Below are positions 25,611 through 34,043 of a stretch of DNA of 64,000 bases, one piece after another. The DNA comes from Gaetbulibacter sp. 4G1. GTDB lineage: Bacteria > Bacteroidota > Bacteroidia > Flavobacteriales > Flavobacteriaceae. The stretch is from assembly GCF_002741945.1 (NCBI RefSeq), contig NZ_MDVN01000024.1:310001-374000 (forward strand), written 5' to 3'. The notes below the pieces were generated by a model that saw only the letters and a list, made by a program, of their open reading frames with translations, was not told where the DNA came from and did no database searches. Position numbers and translations under genes: made by a program. Each line of letters starts with the position of its first letter. Position 1 is the first letter of the stretch.

Positions 25611-26162
25611 ATGAAACACACTTTAATCTTTTTCCTTTTAATAACAAGCTTGAGCTCTGCTCAACATGAAGAAACTAAAACCGATAAGGAAATCGCTTCG
25701 GAATTATGTGATGAATTCTCAAGGCAATATTCTAAAAGTAATCGTTATCAAACTAACCAAATGATTTACATTAAAACTGTACAAATTAAACTTGTGAATT
25801 ACGATTCTGACAAAGAAGAAAGTATTTCAAGAAAGCTTCACGAGTTATGCCCTTCATTTTTAGAATATTCAACTGTTGCGAGTAAAATAAAAGCTGAAAG
25901 CAAAGGGCAACCAGATGCTTTTAAACTTTGGGATATTTATATAAAGAGTAAAAACGACATTCCTTGGACTGAAAATGAAAAAAAACAGTTTTTAGACATT
26001 TGTAATTATGCTCTTTCTAAAAGGAAAAATAGCGAAAAATTGTGTAAATGTACTATTGACAAAATTTCTGAAAGATTAAAAGCCAAGTATTTTCTTGGGT
26101 TATCTACGAATGAACAAGGATATTTAGGAGGACAGGTTGGATATGTTTATTGCTCGGAGTAA
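25611..26162 (+). CDS. Secreted protein of unknown function
   Basis: The ATG at 25611 is preferred over an in-frame ATG at 25485 because it begins a signal peptide (MKHTLIFFLLITSLSSAQ). The 183-residue product is mostly helical and charged, with six cysteines after the signal: one near the start (ELCDEF), one at HELCPS, one at DICNYA, a CKC pair and a near-terminal YCSE. A second half of related layout (helix, Cys, then LSTNEQGYL) suggests a helical disulfide-linked domain. I do not recognise the family. The upstream 211 nt contain nothing I can name. Confidence 0.65.
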   Translation: MKHTLIFFLLITSLSSAQHEETKTDKEIASELCDEFSRQYSKSNRYQTNQMIYIKTVQIKLVNYDSDKEESISRKLHELCPSFLEYSTVASKIKAESKGQPDAFKLWDIYIKSKNDIPWTENEKKQFLDICNYALSKRKNSEKLCKCTIDKISERLKAKYFLGLSTNEQGYLGGQVGYVYCSE

Positions 26163-26333
26163 AACAACTATATATAACATTGTATAAAAATAATGCTTAA
26201 TTTTATTCTTAACCATAGATTAGTTCGTATTTGGTCACTCTGATTTTACTTCGAAAAATCTTTAGATGCAAAACTGTATTATTTTTATACGTAATCGTTG
26301 CAATAATTTAGTATTCTCATAACTAGCAAAATA

Positions 26334-27185
26334 ATGAACCGTGAAATTATAGACATAAACGATTGTACTATTTTATTGGAAGAAGCATCTACCGATAACA
26401 ATTTAATCGATTCGTGTTTTTTTGACGAACCCGTTATTGCAATTGCTTTTTACGGTGCAGGAGATGTTGGCCTAAAAGTTAAATTTGAAGGAAAGAACAA
26501 AGAATTTCATCATACCAAAGGTATGGTACTATCCTTTTATGCCGATAATAAAGTGGAATTTGAACACCATGTTTCTGCGCAAAAACCACTACAATGTTTA
26601 GTGATAGCAACAACAATTAGAAACTTAGACAAGCTACCCAATGGTGAAGGTCAGTTTTTAGAAAAGTTTTTACATCAATTAGTACACCCAAAAGACCATT
26701 ATGTTGAAGGCCCCGTGTTTAATATGAGCCCAGAAATGTTTCTATTAGTAGAACAATTCTTTAGCAATACTTACGAAGGAGAAATTAAAATGATGTTCTA
26801 CAAAAGCCACATGGCTGCTTTGCTTTCTCATTATTTTGGACAATTAGCATCCGAGGAATCAAGCAAAATTGACACTTCGCAACTTGAGAAAATCAACTTA
26901 GCTCAAGAAATTTTATTGTCAGATATGGAAAACCCTCCTTCGCTCACCGAACTGGCATACAAAATAGGTACTAACACCAACAAACTAAAAAAAGGATTTA
27001 AAGCACAATTTGGTGTTCCAGTTTTTAAATACTTACATAACGAACGTTTAAAAAAAGCTTACAACTTAATTAAAAACGATCAAAAAACTATTCAAGAAGC
27101 CGCTTGGGCTGTGGGTTATGATAGTTTAGGCTCTTTCTCAAATGCCTTTGAAAAAAAGTTTGGCTTCAGACCCAGTCAAGCATAA
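26334..27185 (+). CDS. AraC-family transcriptional regulator
   Basis: The 283-residue protein has an N-terminal sensing region without a known domain and a C-terminal AraC DNA-binding domain (about 195-283) with two helix-turn-helix units: SLTELAYKIGTNTNKLKKGFKAQFG and TIQEAAWAVGYDSLGSFSNAFEKKFG. AraC regulators usually bind pairs of direct repeats. Exactly such a pair starts at this gene's stop codon, ahead of the DUF5367-like and NmrA-like genes, which are therefore the likely targets. The effector is unknown. Confidence 0.9.
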   Translation: MNREIIDINDCTILLEEASTDNNLIDSCFFDEPVIAIAFYGAGDVGLKVKFEGKNKEFHHTKGMVLSFYADNKVEFEHHVSAQKPLQCLVIATTIRNLDKLPNGEGQFLEKFLHQLVHPKDHYVEGPVFNMSPEMFLLVEQFFSNTYEGEIKMMFYKSHMAALLSHYFGQLASEESSKIDTSQLEKINLAQEILLSDMENPPSLTELAYKIGTNTNKLKKGFKAQFGVPVFKYLHNERLKKAYNLIKNDQKTIQEAAWAVGYDSLGSFSNAFEKKFGFRPSQA

Positions 27186-27225
27186 AATTCTTTTCGAATA
27201 AATCATAATTCTTTTTGAATAAGTC
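27186..27225 (+). promoter_or_regulatory. Tandem 19-bp direct repeats, likely AraC operator
   Basis: AATTCTTTTCGAATAAATC (27186-27204) and AATTCTTTTTGAATAAGTC (27207-27225) match at 17 of 19 positions and are 21 bp apart, two helical turns. The second copy ends 18 bp before a -7 box. That geometry fits an AraC-type activator touching RNA polymerase. Confidence 0.65.
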
Positions 27226-27243
27226 GCTGATTTACAGCTGCTA

Positions 27244-27251
27244 TAGATTTG
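27244..27251 (+). promoter_or_regulatory. Putative -7 box of the DUF5367-like gene
   Basis: TAGATTTG matches TAnnTTTG and lies 24 nt before the start codon at 27276. The usual -33 element is missing; its place is taken by the second direct repeat, as expected for an activator-dependent promoter. Confidence 0.55.
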
Positions 27252-27275
27252 CGTCATAATTAAAAATCAAAAATT

Positions 27276-27659
27276 ATGATCAGCAAAACATTATTTAGCA
27301 TTGTATGCGCCATTTTAGTTTGGATTTTAGGTGTTTCCTTTTACCTCTTATCTTTTTATGTACCCATTTTAGAAAACCCTGAACTACAATCTAATATTGT
27401 ACTGGTAATAGCCATAATACCAAGTGCTTGTTTAGGAACATATCTGTTCTATAAAAAGAGCTACATGAAACCATCTGCATTGGCTCTTACCTTCATAATT
27501 GTGGCTACCATATTGGATGCATTGATAACGGTTCCTGTATTTGTAATTCCAAATGGCGGCAGTTATTCAGAATTTTTCGGAGACCCTATGTTTTACACCA
27601 TTGTGGTTGAGCTTTACTTCATTGTATTGTATTACGGAAATCATTTAACCAAAAATTAG
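27276..27659 (+). CDS. Small four-helix membrane protein, DUF5367-like
   Basis: The 127-residue protein has four hydrophobic segments (about 7-28, 42-60, 68-88 and 100-122) joined by short loops, with an inner Pro/Gly pair (VFVIPNGGSY). The layout fits the DUF5367 group of small membrane proteins. The function is unknown. It lies between the AraC operator and the NmrA-like gene, 78 nt before the latter, and they are probably cotranscribed. Confidence 0.65.
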   Translation: MISKTLFSIVCAILVWILGVSFYLLSFYVPILENPELQSNIVLVIAIIPSACLGTYLFYKKSYMKPSALALTFIIVATILDALITVPVFVIPNGGSYSEFFGDPMFYTIVVELYFIVLYYGNHLTKN

Positions 27660-27737
27660 AAGCATTTCAAGTATGATTTCATTTACCCTATTACTTATAG
27701 CAACATTTATTCAAAAAACATTTTAAAACAATTCATT

Positions 27738-28574
27738 ATGAAAACAAACATTTTAGTTATCGGAGGAACCGGAAAAACTGGTCGCCGCGTAGTAGAACAA
27801 TTACAAAATAAAGGTATTGAACCAAGAGTTGGTTCGAGAAGCGCAACACCAAGTTTTGATTGGGATAACAAAGACACCTGGGTAGAAGCCCTTAACGGTA
27901 TTGAAAAAATGTACGTTACCTATTATCCAGACTTGGCTGTTCCGGGAGCCAAAGAAGCCATACAAAGTTTGACCTATTTAGCTAAAGAATTAGGAGTTAA
28001 AAAAATGGTTTTGCTTTCTGGTAAAGGTGAAACCGAAGCAGAAGCTTGTGAAAAAATTGTGATAGATTCTGGCATGAATTATACCATAGTTAGAGCTTCT
28101 TGGTTTAACCAAAACTGGAGCGAAAGTTTCTTTTTAGAGCCTATTCTATCGGGAGAAGTGGCATTACCCATGTCTGATGTTTTAATTCCATTTGTAGACG
28201 CCAATGATATTGCCGAAGTTGCTGCTACCGTATTACTTGATGATTCTTATAATGGTGAAATCATTGAGGTAACTGGTCCAGAATTAATTACTTTTAAGGA
28301 TATCGTTGACATCATTTCAAAGACTAGCAACAGAAGTTTAAACTTTTATGACATCACATTAGAGCAGTATATTGATGGCATGAAACAAATGCAAATACCT
28401 AACGATGTTGTTTGGTTGATTGAGTATTTATTTAGTCATGTATTGACCAATCCAAAAAATCAGCTGGTAGTTAATGATATTGAACGCGTTTTAGGTAGAA
28501 AAGCAAAAACATTCTTAGAATATGCCCAAGAAACTGCTAAAACTGGGATTTGGAGTCAAGTTATAGTCAAATAA
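27738..28574 (+). CDS. NmrA-like NAD(P)-binding atypical SDR protein
   Basis: The 278-residue protein starts with the Rossmann motif VIGGTGKTGRRV and continues with SRSATPSFDWD, ASWFNQNW and DANDIAEVAATVL, typical of NmrA-like or NAD(P)H:quinone-sensor members of the atypical short-chain dehydrogenases. These bind NAD(P) and often act as redox sensors or quinone reductases; no catalytic Tyr-x-x-x-Lys motif is evident. It is under likely control of the neighbouring AraC regulator. Confidence 0.85.
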   Translation: MKTNILVIGGTGKTGRRVVEQLQNKGIEPRVGSRSATPSFDWDNKDTWVEALNGIEKMYVTYYPDLAVPGAKEAIQSLTYLAKELGVKKMVLLSGKGETEAEACEKIVIDSGMNYTIVRASWFNQNWSESFFLEPILSGEVALPMSDVLIPFVDANDIAEVAATVLLDDSYNGEIIEVTGPELITFKDIVDIISKTSNRSLNFYDITLEQYIDGMKQMQIPNDVVWLIEYLFSHVLTNPKNQLVVNDIERVLGRKAKTFLEYAQETAKTGIWSQVIVK

Positions 28575-28598
28575 CTATTGCCAAAAATATGTATAATT

Positions 28599-28640
28599 AA
28601 TAGCGATTTGAGTTTTACTCTAGTCGCTATTCTTTTTATT
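28599..28640 (+). terminator. Terminator after the NmrA-like gene
   Basis: AATAGCGA (28599-28606) pairs with TCGCTATT (28624-28631), with an inner GAG/CTC extension and a following CTTTTTATTTT. Confidence 0.8.
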
Positions 28641-28740
28641 TTGTAATTTACTTTCCGAAAAGTAACGCATATAAATTCGCTACTAATCATACACGAACAC
28701 GTAGGAAACAATATAAACTAACCAGTCAAAACTCAATATT

Positions 28741-29313
28741 ATGGAACGTAAATATTTCTTAAAATCAACAGCAATAGGAATTGGAGCATTATCTATTATT
28801 CCCATGATTAATGCTTGTAAAACCGAATCAAAGAAAGAGAGTGTTAATGTGTCTACAAAATCAGAAGTTAAAGATTTACAAAAACCTAAAATTGTTAAAG
28901 ATAGCGAAGGAAATAAATTGAATGTATTGGGAGATAATCAAAACATCAAGCTGACAGGAGAGGACACAAATGGACAGTATACGTTAATTGAACAAAACAA
29001 TGAACCGGGAACCAGAATTCCACCGCACGTGCATGAAAATGAAGATGAGGTGTTTCAAGTTTTAGAAGGACAAGTTGAAATGAGTATTGGAGATAAAATG
29101 ACTACACTTAATGCAGGTGACATTATATTTTGTCCAAAAGGAGTTCCTCATTCATGGAAAGTTGTCGGAGAAGAAAAAGCTCGAGCCATGCTAAGCATTT
29201 TTCCTTCTGGCTTAGAGGGAATGTTTAAGGAATTAGCGAAATTACCAGCTGGACCACCAGATATGGAAAAGGTTACTAAAATTTGCGGTAAATATAATTT
29301 GAAATTCGTTTAA
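28741..29313 (+). CDS. Cupin-domain lipoprotein
   Basis: The 190-residue protein has an N-terminal export sequence (RKYFLKSTAIGIGA... MINAC, lipobox Cys about 26; the twin-Arg position reads R-K). The cupin domain (about 70-165) carries PPHVHENEDEVFQVLEG, the first metal-binding motif with two His and a Glu, and later PKGVPHSW with the second-motif His. Cupins bind a metal and act as dioxygenases, isomerases or binding proteins. The substrate is unknown. It is preceded by a terminator and stands alone. Confidence 0.85.
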   Translation: MERKYFLKSTAIGIGALSIIPMINACKTESKKESVNVSTKSEVKDLQKPKIVKDSEGNKLNVLGDNQNIKLTGEDTNGQYTLIEQNNEPGTRIPPHVHENEDEVFQVLEGQVEMSIGDKMTTLNAGDIIFCPKGVPHSWKVVGEEKARAMLSIFPSGLEGMFKELAKLPAGPPDMEKVTKICGKYNLKFV

Positions 29314-29410
29314 GTAAAATGTCGTTGTCAAAAATGGCGATAAATAACTGCGGTTTAAGCGATAAAGCAGCAATATGTCTGTTTTTTTTTGGCAACTTGA
29401 TTTAAAAAAA

Positions 29411-29500
29411 ATGGAATTAAGCGAGAATAACAACCAAAACGAATTGAAAACTAATTTCGACTTGACTAATAAGTTTTGGAACGAAGTATATAATGAGTAA
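29411..29500 (+). CDS. Possible 29-residue ORF
   Basis: An ORF encodes MELSENNNQNELKTNF... ending NKFWNEVYNE and stops 24 nt before the AlkB gene. The composition looks protein-like, but no homologue is recognised. It may be the tail of a decayed gene or a short upstream reading frame. Confidence 0.25.
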   Translation: MELSENNNQNELKTNFDLTNKFWNEVYNE

Positions 29501-29524
29501 GAAGATTAAGAAGATTAATAAAAA

Positions 29525-30136
29525 ATGAAACTGTTTGATATTGAAATTAATAGTACAAAAAATCTACTTCCAAAAGACGGGGAGGTTAACTATTATGCGA
29601 AACTTTTAAATAAAGCTAAAGCAGATTATTATTTTAAAACCTTATTAACTCAAATTGAATGGAGGAATGATGAAGCCATTATCTTTGGAAAAAAAATTAT
29701 TACCAAAAGGAAAGTGGCTTGGTATGGAGAAAAACCATTTGAATACACGTATTCAAAAACCACTAAATTAGCATTGTCTTGGACTGCAGAATTATTGGAA
29801 TTGAAAGCAAAAGTAGAAAAAAGAACAGGAGATACATTTAATTCTTGTTTACTTAACCTTTATCACAACGGCAGTGAAGGAATGGCTTGGCATAGCGACG
29901 GTGAAAAAGATTTAAAAAAGAACGGTGCGATTGCATCTTTAAGTTTTGGGGCTGAACGAAAATTTTCATTTAAGCATAAAGAAACAAAAGAAAAGGTAGA
30001 ATACATTCTAGAACACGGAAGCTTACTTATAATGAAAGGCAAAACACAAAGCCATTGGTTACATAGACTTCCCCCAACGACAAAAATAACAGAGCCAAGA
30101 GTAAACTTAACCTTTAGAACAATAGTAAATAAATAA
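29525..30136 (+). CDS. AlkB-family alpha-ketoglutarate-dependent dioxygenase
   Basis: The 203-residue protein has the AlkB fold: NSCLLNLYHNGSEGMAWHSDGE supplies the HxD iron ligands, the distal His lies in TQSHWLHRLP, and PRVNLTFR holds the 2-oxoglutarate-binding Arg. AlkB enzymes remove methyl groups from 1-methyladenine and 3-methylcytosine in DNA or RNA by oxidation. The length suits the ALKBH2-like bacterial group. No ada or other repair gene is adjacent, though an AraC/GyrI-like regulator follows. Confidence 0.92.
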   Translation: MKLFDIEINSTKNLLPKDGEVNYYAKLLNKAKADYYFKTLLTQIEWRNDEAIIFGKKIITKRKVAWYGEKPFEYTYSKTTKLALSWTAELLELKAKVEKRTGDTFNSCLLNLYHNGSEGMAWHSDGEKDLKKNGAIASLSFGAERKFSFKHKETKEKVEYILEHGSLLIMKGKTQSHWLHRLPPTTKITEPRVNLTFRTIVNK

Positions 30137-30169
30137 ATGTAGCGTTAACAGTCTACATAAAAACTACAT
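30137..30169. promoter_or_regulatory. Repeated CTACAT sites before the second AraC-type gene
   Basis: ATGTAG (30137-30142) and CTACAT (30153-30158) are inverted, and a further CTACAT (30164-30169) lies exactly 11 bp after the second, one helical turn. They sit 22-55 nt before the regulator's start and could be its own operator. Confidence 0.35.
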
Positions 30170-30191
30170 TTCACACAGTATTTAACTTCAT

Positions 30192-31109
30192 ATGAAAATC
30201 TCAGAAAAAGAAAAACTAACAGATTACCAAGCTAGAATAAATAGGGTTTTTAAATACATTGATGAAAACCTAGATTCAGATTTATCATTAGACACTGTTT
30301 CTAAAATAGCTTTTTTCTCTCCCTTTCATTTTCATAGAATATTCAAATTCATAACAACGGAGCCCTTGAATGCCTTTGTTACAAGGAAAAGAGTTGAAAA
30401 ATCGGCTTCTAGCTTAATTCATAAGAATTTTACGATTTCAGAAATATCTGCTAAGTATGGTTTTAAAGATAACTCTTCATTCACTAGAACTTTTAAAAAA
30501 TATTATGGAGTAAATCCAACAGAATTTAAAAAGCAAAACCCTAACAAGTTTAGCAAGATTCGTCAATTAGAAAGCAAGAATGGTCAAGAATATCCTGACT
30601 ATGACAATTACATTTGCGTCATTAACAATCTAAAAAAGTGGATAAAGATGAATGCGAAAATTGAAATTAAGAAGATGCCTAAAATGGATTTGGCTTATGT
30701 ATCAAGTATTGGGCCTCAAAACGTTGCTGATGCTTATCAAAAATTGATAAAATGGGGTACGCCTCAAGGTTTAATTAATGAGCAAACTAAAATGATTACT
30801 ATTTATCACGATAGTTTTAAAATAACAGAAGCCAATAAAGTTAGAATTAGTGCTTGTATCCTTCTAAGTAAACCAAACGAAATAGAAGGAGAAATTGGGT
30901 TTGCCACAATTGAAGAAGGAAAATTTATTGTTGGTAGTTTTGAAATTAGACTTGACGAATTTGAAAAATCTTGGACTGGCCTATTTGTTTGGATGAACGA
31001 AAACGGATATAAAAAAGCTAACAGAAATCCTTTTGAGATTTATCATAACAATTTTAATGAACACCCTGAAAAGAAAGCTATTGTTGACTTTCACATCCCT
31101 ATTGAATAA
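30192..31109 (+). CDS. AraC-family regulator with GyrI-like effector domain
   Basis: The 305-residue protein has an N-terminal AraC DNA-binding domain (about 10-115: LDTVSKIAFFSPFHFHRIFKF and TISEISAKYGFKDNSSFTRTFKKYYG) followed by a GyrI-like (SOUL/Rob C-terminal type) domain (about 155-305) starting IEIKKMPKMDLAYVSSIG. In Rob, SoxS-like and BmrR-like regulators this domain binds small hydrophobic molecules. A multidrug or stress response is inferred. No transporter is adjacent. Confidence 0.9.
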   Translation: MKISEKEKLTDYQARINRVFKYIDENLDSDLSLDTVSKIAFFSPFHFHRIFKFITTEPLNAFVTRKRVEKSASSLIHKNFTISEISAKYGFKDNSSFTRTFKKYYGVNPTEFKKQNPNKFSKIRQLESKNGQEYPDYDNYICVINNLKKWIKMNAKIEIKKMPKMDLAYVSSIGPQNVADAYQKLIKWGTPQGLINEQTKMITIYHDSFKITEANKVRISACILLSKPNEIEGEIGFATIEEGKFIVGSFEIRLDEFEKSWTGLFVWMNENGYKKANRNPFEIYHNNFNEHPEKKAIVDFHIPIE

Positions 31110-31124
31110 AAAAACGTTTAAAAC

Positions 31125-31154
31125 AAAAAATCCTGCTCATTAGCAGGATTTTAT
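31125..31154. terminator. Bidirectional terminator
   Basis: AAATCCTGCT (31128-31137) and AGCAGGATTT (31142-31151) pair around CATT, flanked by A and T runs, between the convergent AraC-type and glyA genes. Confidence 0.88.
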
Positions 31155-31189
31155 ATTTTCATATTTACGAAACTTTTAATAACAGTATA

Positions 31190-32461
31190 CTATACAAACA
31201 AAGGTTTACCTTTCATCATAGTATTTACCTTATTCTTAACGCCCTCAAGCATAGTTTCGTTTTCATAATTAGTAATCACTTCATCAATTAAGTCAACAAT
31301 GTTTACCATCTCATCTTCTTTTAATCCACGAGTAGTAATTGCTGCTGTACCAATTCTAATCCCCGATGTAACGAATGGTGATTTATCATCAAAAGGTACC
31401 ATATTTTTATTTACAGTTATATCAGCCTTTACTAATGCTTGTTCTGCTTCTTTTCCTGAAATATTCTTATTACGCAAATCGATAAGCATACAATGATTAT
31501 CTGTTCCTTTTGAAATAATATTGTACCCTTTTGACACTAGAGCCTTAGCCATAGCATTAGCGTTTTCTTTTACTTGTAACTGATAATGTAAAAAATCATC
31601 TGTTAATGCTTCACCAAAAGCAATAGCTTTTGCAGCAATAATATGCTCTAATGGTCCTCCTTGATTTCCTGGAAACACAGCAGAATCCAACAATGAAGAC
31701 ATTTTACGCAAATTTCCGTTTTTTAATGTGATACCAAATGGGTTATCAAAATCTTCTCCCATCATAATTAAACCCCCTCTTGGTCCGCGTAATGTTTTAT
31801 GTGTTGTAGTTGTTACGATATGGCAATGTGGAATCGGGTCATTTAAAATACCTTTAGCAATTAATCCCGCTGGATGCGAAATATCTGCCATTAAAATTGC
31901 ACCAACGCTATCAGCAATAACTCTAAATCTTTTAAAATCAATGTCGCGAGAATACGCCGAGGCTCCAGCTATAATTAATTTTGGTTGCTCTTTAGTCGCA
32001 ACTTCTTGAATTTTATCATAATTTAATACCCCTGTCTCCTGATCTACTCCGTAAAATGTAGGATTGTATAACTTACCCGAAAAATTTACTGGCGACCCGT
32101 GAGTTAAATGCCCACCATGTGACAAATCGAATCCTAAAATTTTATCCCCTGGTTTTAAACAAGCTGCAAAAACCGCTGTATTTGCCTGACTTCCAGAGTG
32201 CGGTTGTACATTTACATAAACAGCTCCAAATAACGCTTTGGCTCTATCAATAGCAATTTGCTCAACTTCATCAACTACTTCACAACCACCGTAATAACGT
32301 TTTCCTGGATATCCTTCAGCATATTTATTGGTTAAAACAGAGCCCGCAGCTTCCATAACTTGGTCGCTTACAAAATTCTCTGATGCAATAAGTTCAATTC
32401 CGTGTAATTGGCGTTCTTTTTCGGCTTGAATAAGTTCAAAAATTTGTTCGTCGCGTTGCAT
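31190..32461 (-). CDS. glyA: Serine hydroxymethyltransferase
   Basis: This PLP enzyme interconverts serine and glycine with tetrahydrofolate, the main source of one-carbon units. The 423-residue protein shows the N-terminal [26 protein letters not shown], the ADISHPAGL segment and [14 protein letters not shown] with the PLP lysine. The length matches bacterial GlyA. It has a good promoter on the minus strand and is monocistronic. Confidence 0.97.
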   Translation of the reverse strand: MQRDEQIFELIQAEKERQLHGIELIASENFVSDQVMEAAGSVLTNKYAEGYPGKRYYGGCEVVDEVEQIAIDRAKALFGAVYVNVQPHSGSQANTAVFAACLKPGDKILGFDLSHGGHLTHGSPVNFSGKLYNPTFYGVDQETGVLNYDKIQEVATKEQPKLIIAGASAYSRDIDFKRFRVIADSVGAILMADISHPAGLIAKGILNDPIPHCHIVTTTTHKTLRGPRGGLIMMGEDFDNPFGITLKNGNLRKMSSLLDSAVFPGNQGGPLEHIIAAKAIAFGEALTDDFLHYQLQVKENANAMAKALVSKGYNIISKGTDNHCMLIDLRNKNISGKEAEQALVKADITVNKNMVPFDDKSPFVTSGIRIGTAAITTRGLKEDEMVNIVDLIDEVITNYENETMLEGVKNKVNTMMKGKPLFV

Positions 32462-32488
32462 AAATATAAATTGTAGTTAAAAGTTGAG

Positions 32489-32523
32489 CAAAAATAACAA
32501 ATAGATTATTTAAATACACCAAA
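32489..32523 (-). promoter_or_regulatory. Putative glyA promoter
   Basis: On the minus strand TATTTTTG (32489-32496) is the -7 element and TTTG (32520-32523) the -33 element with a 23-nt spacer. The -7 box is 27 nt before the glyA start codon. Confidence 0.6.
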
Positions 32524-32620
32524 AAACATATATTTACTCTTAAGTTTTAAACCGTTTTATTAACGATTAAATTATACCCATTTTTTAATCATTTATTTCA
32601 AATTAAATAAAAAAAATGTG

Positions 32621-32628
32621 TACGTTTG
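32621..32628 (+). promoter_or_regulatory. Putative -7 box of the fumarylacetoacetase gene
   Basis: TACGTTTG matches TAnnTTTG, 34 nt before the start codon at 32663. Confidence 0.55.
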
Positions 32629-32662
32629 ATAAGAATTTAATAAACAAATAAAAAATATAGTT

Positions 32663-33946
32663 ATGCCATTATCAGCTAACAATCCAGATAGAAAGTCGTG
32701 GTTACACGTCGATAAAAATTCAGATTTTCCAATCCAAAATATTCCATTCGGTGTATTTCTAACTCGTGATGATATTATAACCATTGGTACACGCATTGGA
32801 GATACAGCCATTGATCTTGGTGCTTTACACCAATTAGGATATTTTGAAGGGATTCCTTTAACAGATGATATTTTTCTTCAAGATACTTTAAACGACTTTA
32901 TTGCAGATGGGAGAAAAACATGGCGCGCTGTTAGAAATAGAATTGCTGAAATTTTTGATGCAGAAAATTCATCATTAAAGGATAATGTAAAACATAAAGA
33001 AATTGTATTATTTCGATTAGATGAAATTGAAATGCAATTACCAGTTCAAATTGGTGATTATACCGATTTCTATTCAAGTATTGAACATGCCACCAATGTT
33101 GGTACGATGTTTAGAGATCCAGATAATGCACTATTACCAAATTGGTTGCATATACCTGTTGGTTATCACGGCAGAAGCTCTTCTATTATTCCTTCTGGGA
33201 TTCCTGTGCATAGACCACAAGGGCAAACACTTCCTAATGGAGAAACTCAACCAGTTTTCGGACCAAGTAGATTGGTAGATTTTGAGCTTGAAATGGCTTT
33301 TATCACAACTGATGCAAACGACTTAGGAGAACCGATTCCTATCAATGAGGCTGAAGAGTATATCTTTGGATTAGTTTTATTTAATGATTGGAGTGCTCGC
33401 GACATTCAAAAATGGGAATATGTTCCTTTAGGTCCATTCTTAGCTAAGAATTTTGCCTCATCAATTTCATCTTGGATAGTTACCTTAGACGCTTTAGAGC
33501 CTTTTAGAGTTGATGGTCCAAAACCTTTAAAGCCACAATTAGATTATTTACAATACGAAGGAAAAAAGAGTTACGATATTAACCTAGAAGTTTCAATTCA
33601 GCCAAATGGTGCTAAAGAAACAGTTATTAGTAAATCAAATTTTAAATATATGTATTGGAACATGGCTCAGCAATTGGCACATCATACAGTAAACGGGTGT
33701 CCTGTGAATTCTGGCGATATGATGGGAAGCGGTACTATTTCTGGACCAACTCCAGACTCGTATGGTTCTATGCTAGAGTTAACGTGGCGTGGAGAAAAAC
33801 CTATTAAAATGAATGATGGTACTGAGCGCAAATTCATTAATGATAATGATACTGTTATTATGCGTGGACATTGCGAAAAAGATGGCACCAGAATTGGTTT
33901 TGGAGAAGTTTCTACCAAATTACTTCCTGTTTATAGCAAAAAATAA
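32663..33946 (+). CDS. fahA: Fumarylacetoacetase
   Basis: The enzyme hydrolyses fumarylacetoacetate to fumarate and acetoacetate, the last step of tyrosine breakdown. The 427-residue length fits the long eukaryote-like form. It has the N-terminal SH3-like domain (FPIQNIPFGVF) and the catalytic domain with DFYSSIEHATNVG, PVGYHGRSSSI, FELEMAFITT, NDWSARDIQKWEY and GSGTISGP. The His-Asp metal site residues are present. Other tyrosine-degradation genes (hppD, hmgA) are not next to it. It has its own promoter. Confidence 0.95.
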   Translation: MPLSANNPDRKSWLHVDKNSDFPIQNIPFGVFLTRDDIITIGTRIGDTAIDLGALHQLGYFEGIPLTDDIFLQDTLNDFIADGRKTWRAVRNRIAEIFDAENSSLKDNVKHKEIVLFRLDEIEMQLPVQIGDYTDFYSSIEHATNVGTMFRDPDNALLPNWLHIPVGYHGRSSSIIPSGIPVHRPQGQTLPNGETQPVFGPSRLVDFELEMAFITTDANDLGEPIPINEAEEYIFGLVLFNDWSARDIQKWEYVPLGPFLAKNFASSISSWIVTLDALEPFRVDGPKPLKPQLDYLQYEGKKSYDINLEVSIQPNGAKETVISKSNFKYMYWNMAQQLAHHTVNGCPVNSGDMMGSGTISGPTPDSYGSMLELTWRGEKPIKMNDGTERKFINDNDTVIMRGHCEKDGTRIGFGEVSTKLLPVYSKK

Positions 33947-33990
33947 GAGTCTGTATTTCAGCTAGTTACCATTAAGTTGATAGTTTTTAG

Positions 33991-33998
33991 TATTTTTG
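33991..33998 (+). promoter_or_regulatory. Putative -7 box of the lipoprotein gene
   Basis: TATTTTTG matches TAnnTTTG, 45 nt before the start codon at 34044. Confidence 0.45.
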
Positions 33999-34043
33999 GC
34001 ATTACTATTGAAATAGTAACCCAATAACCTAAAATTTTAACCT

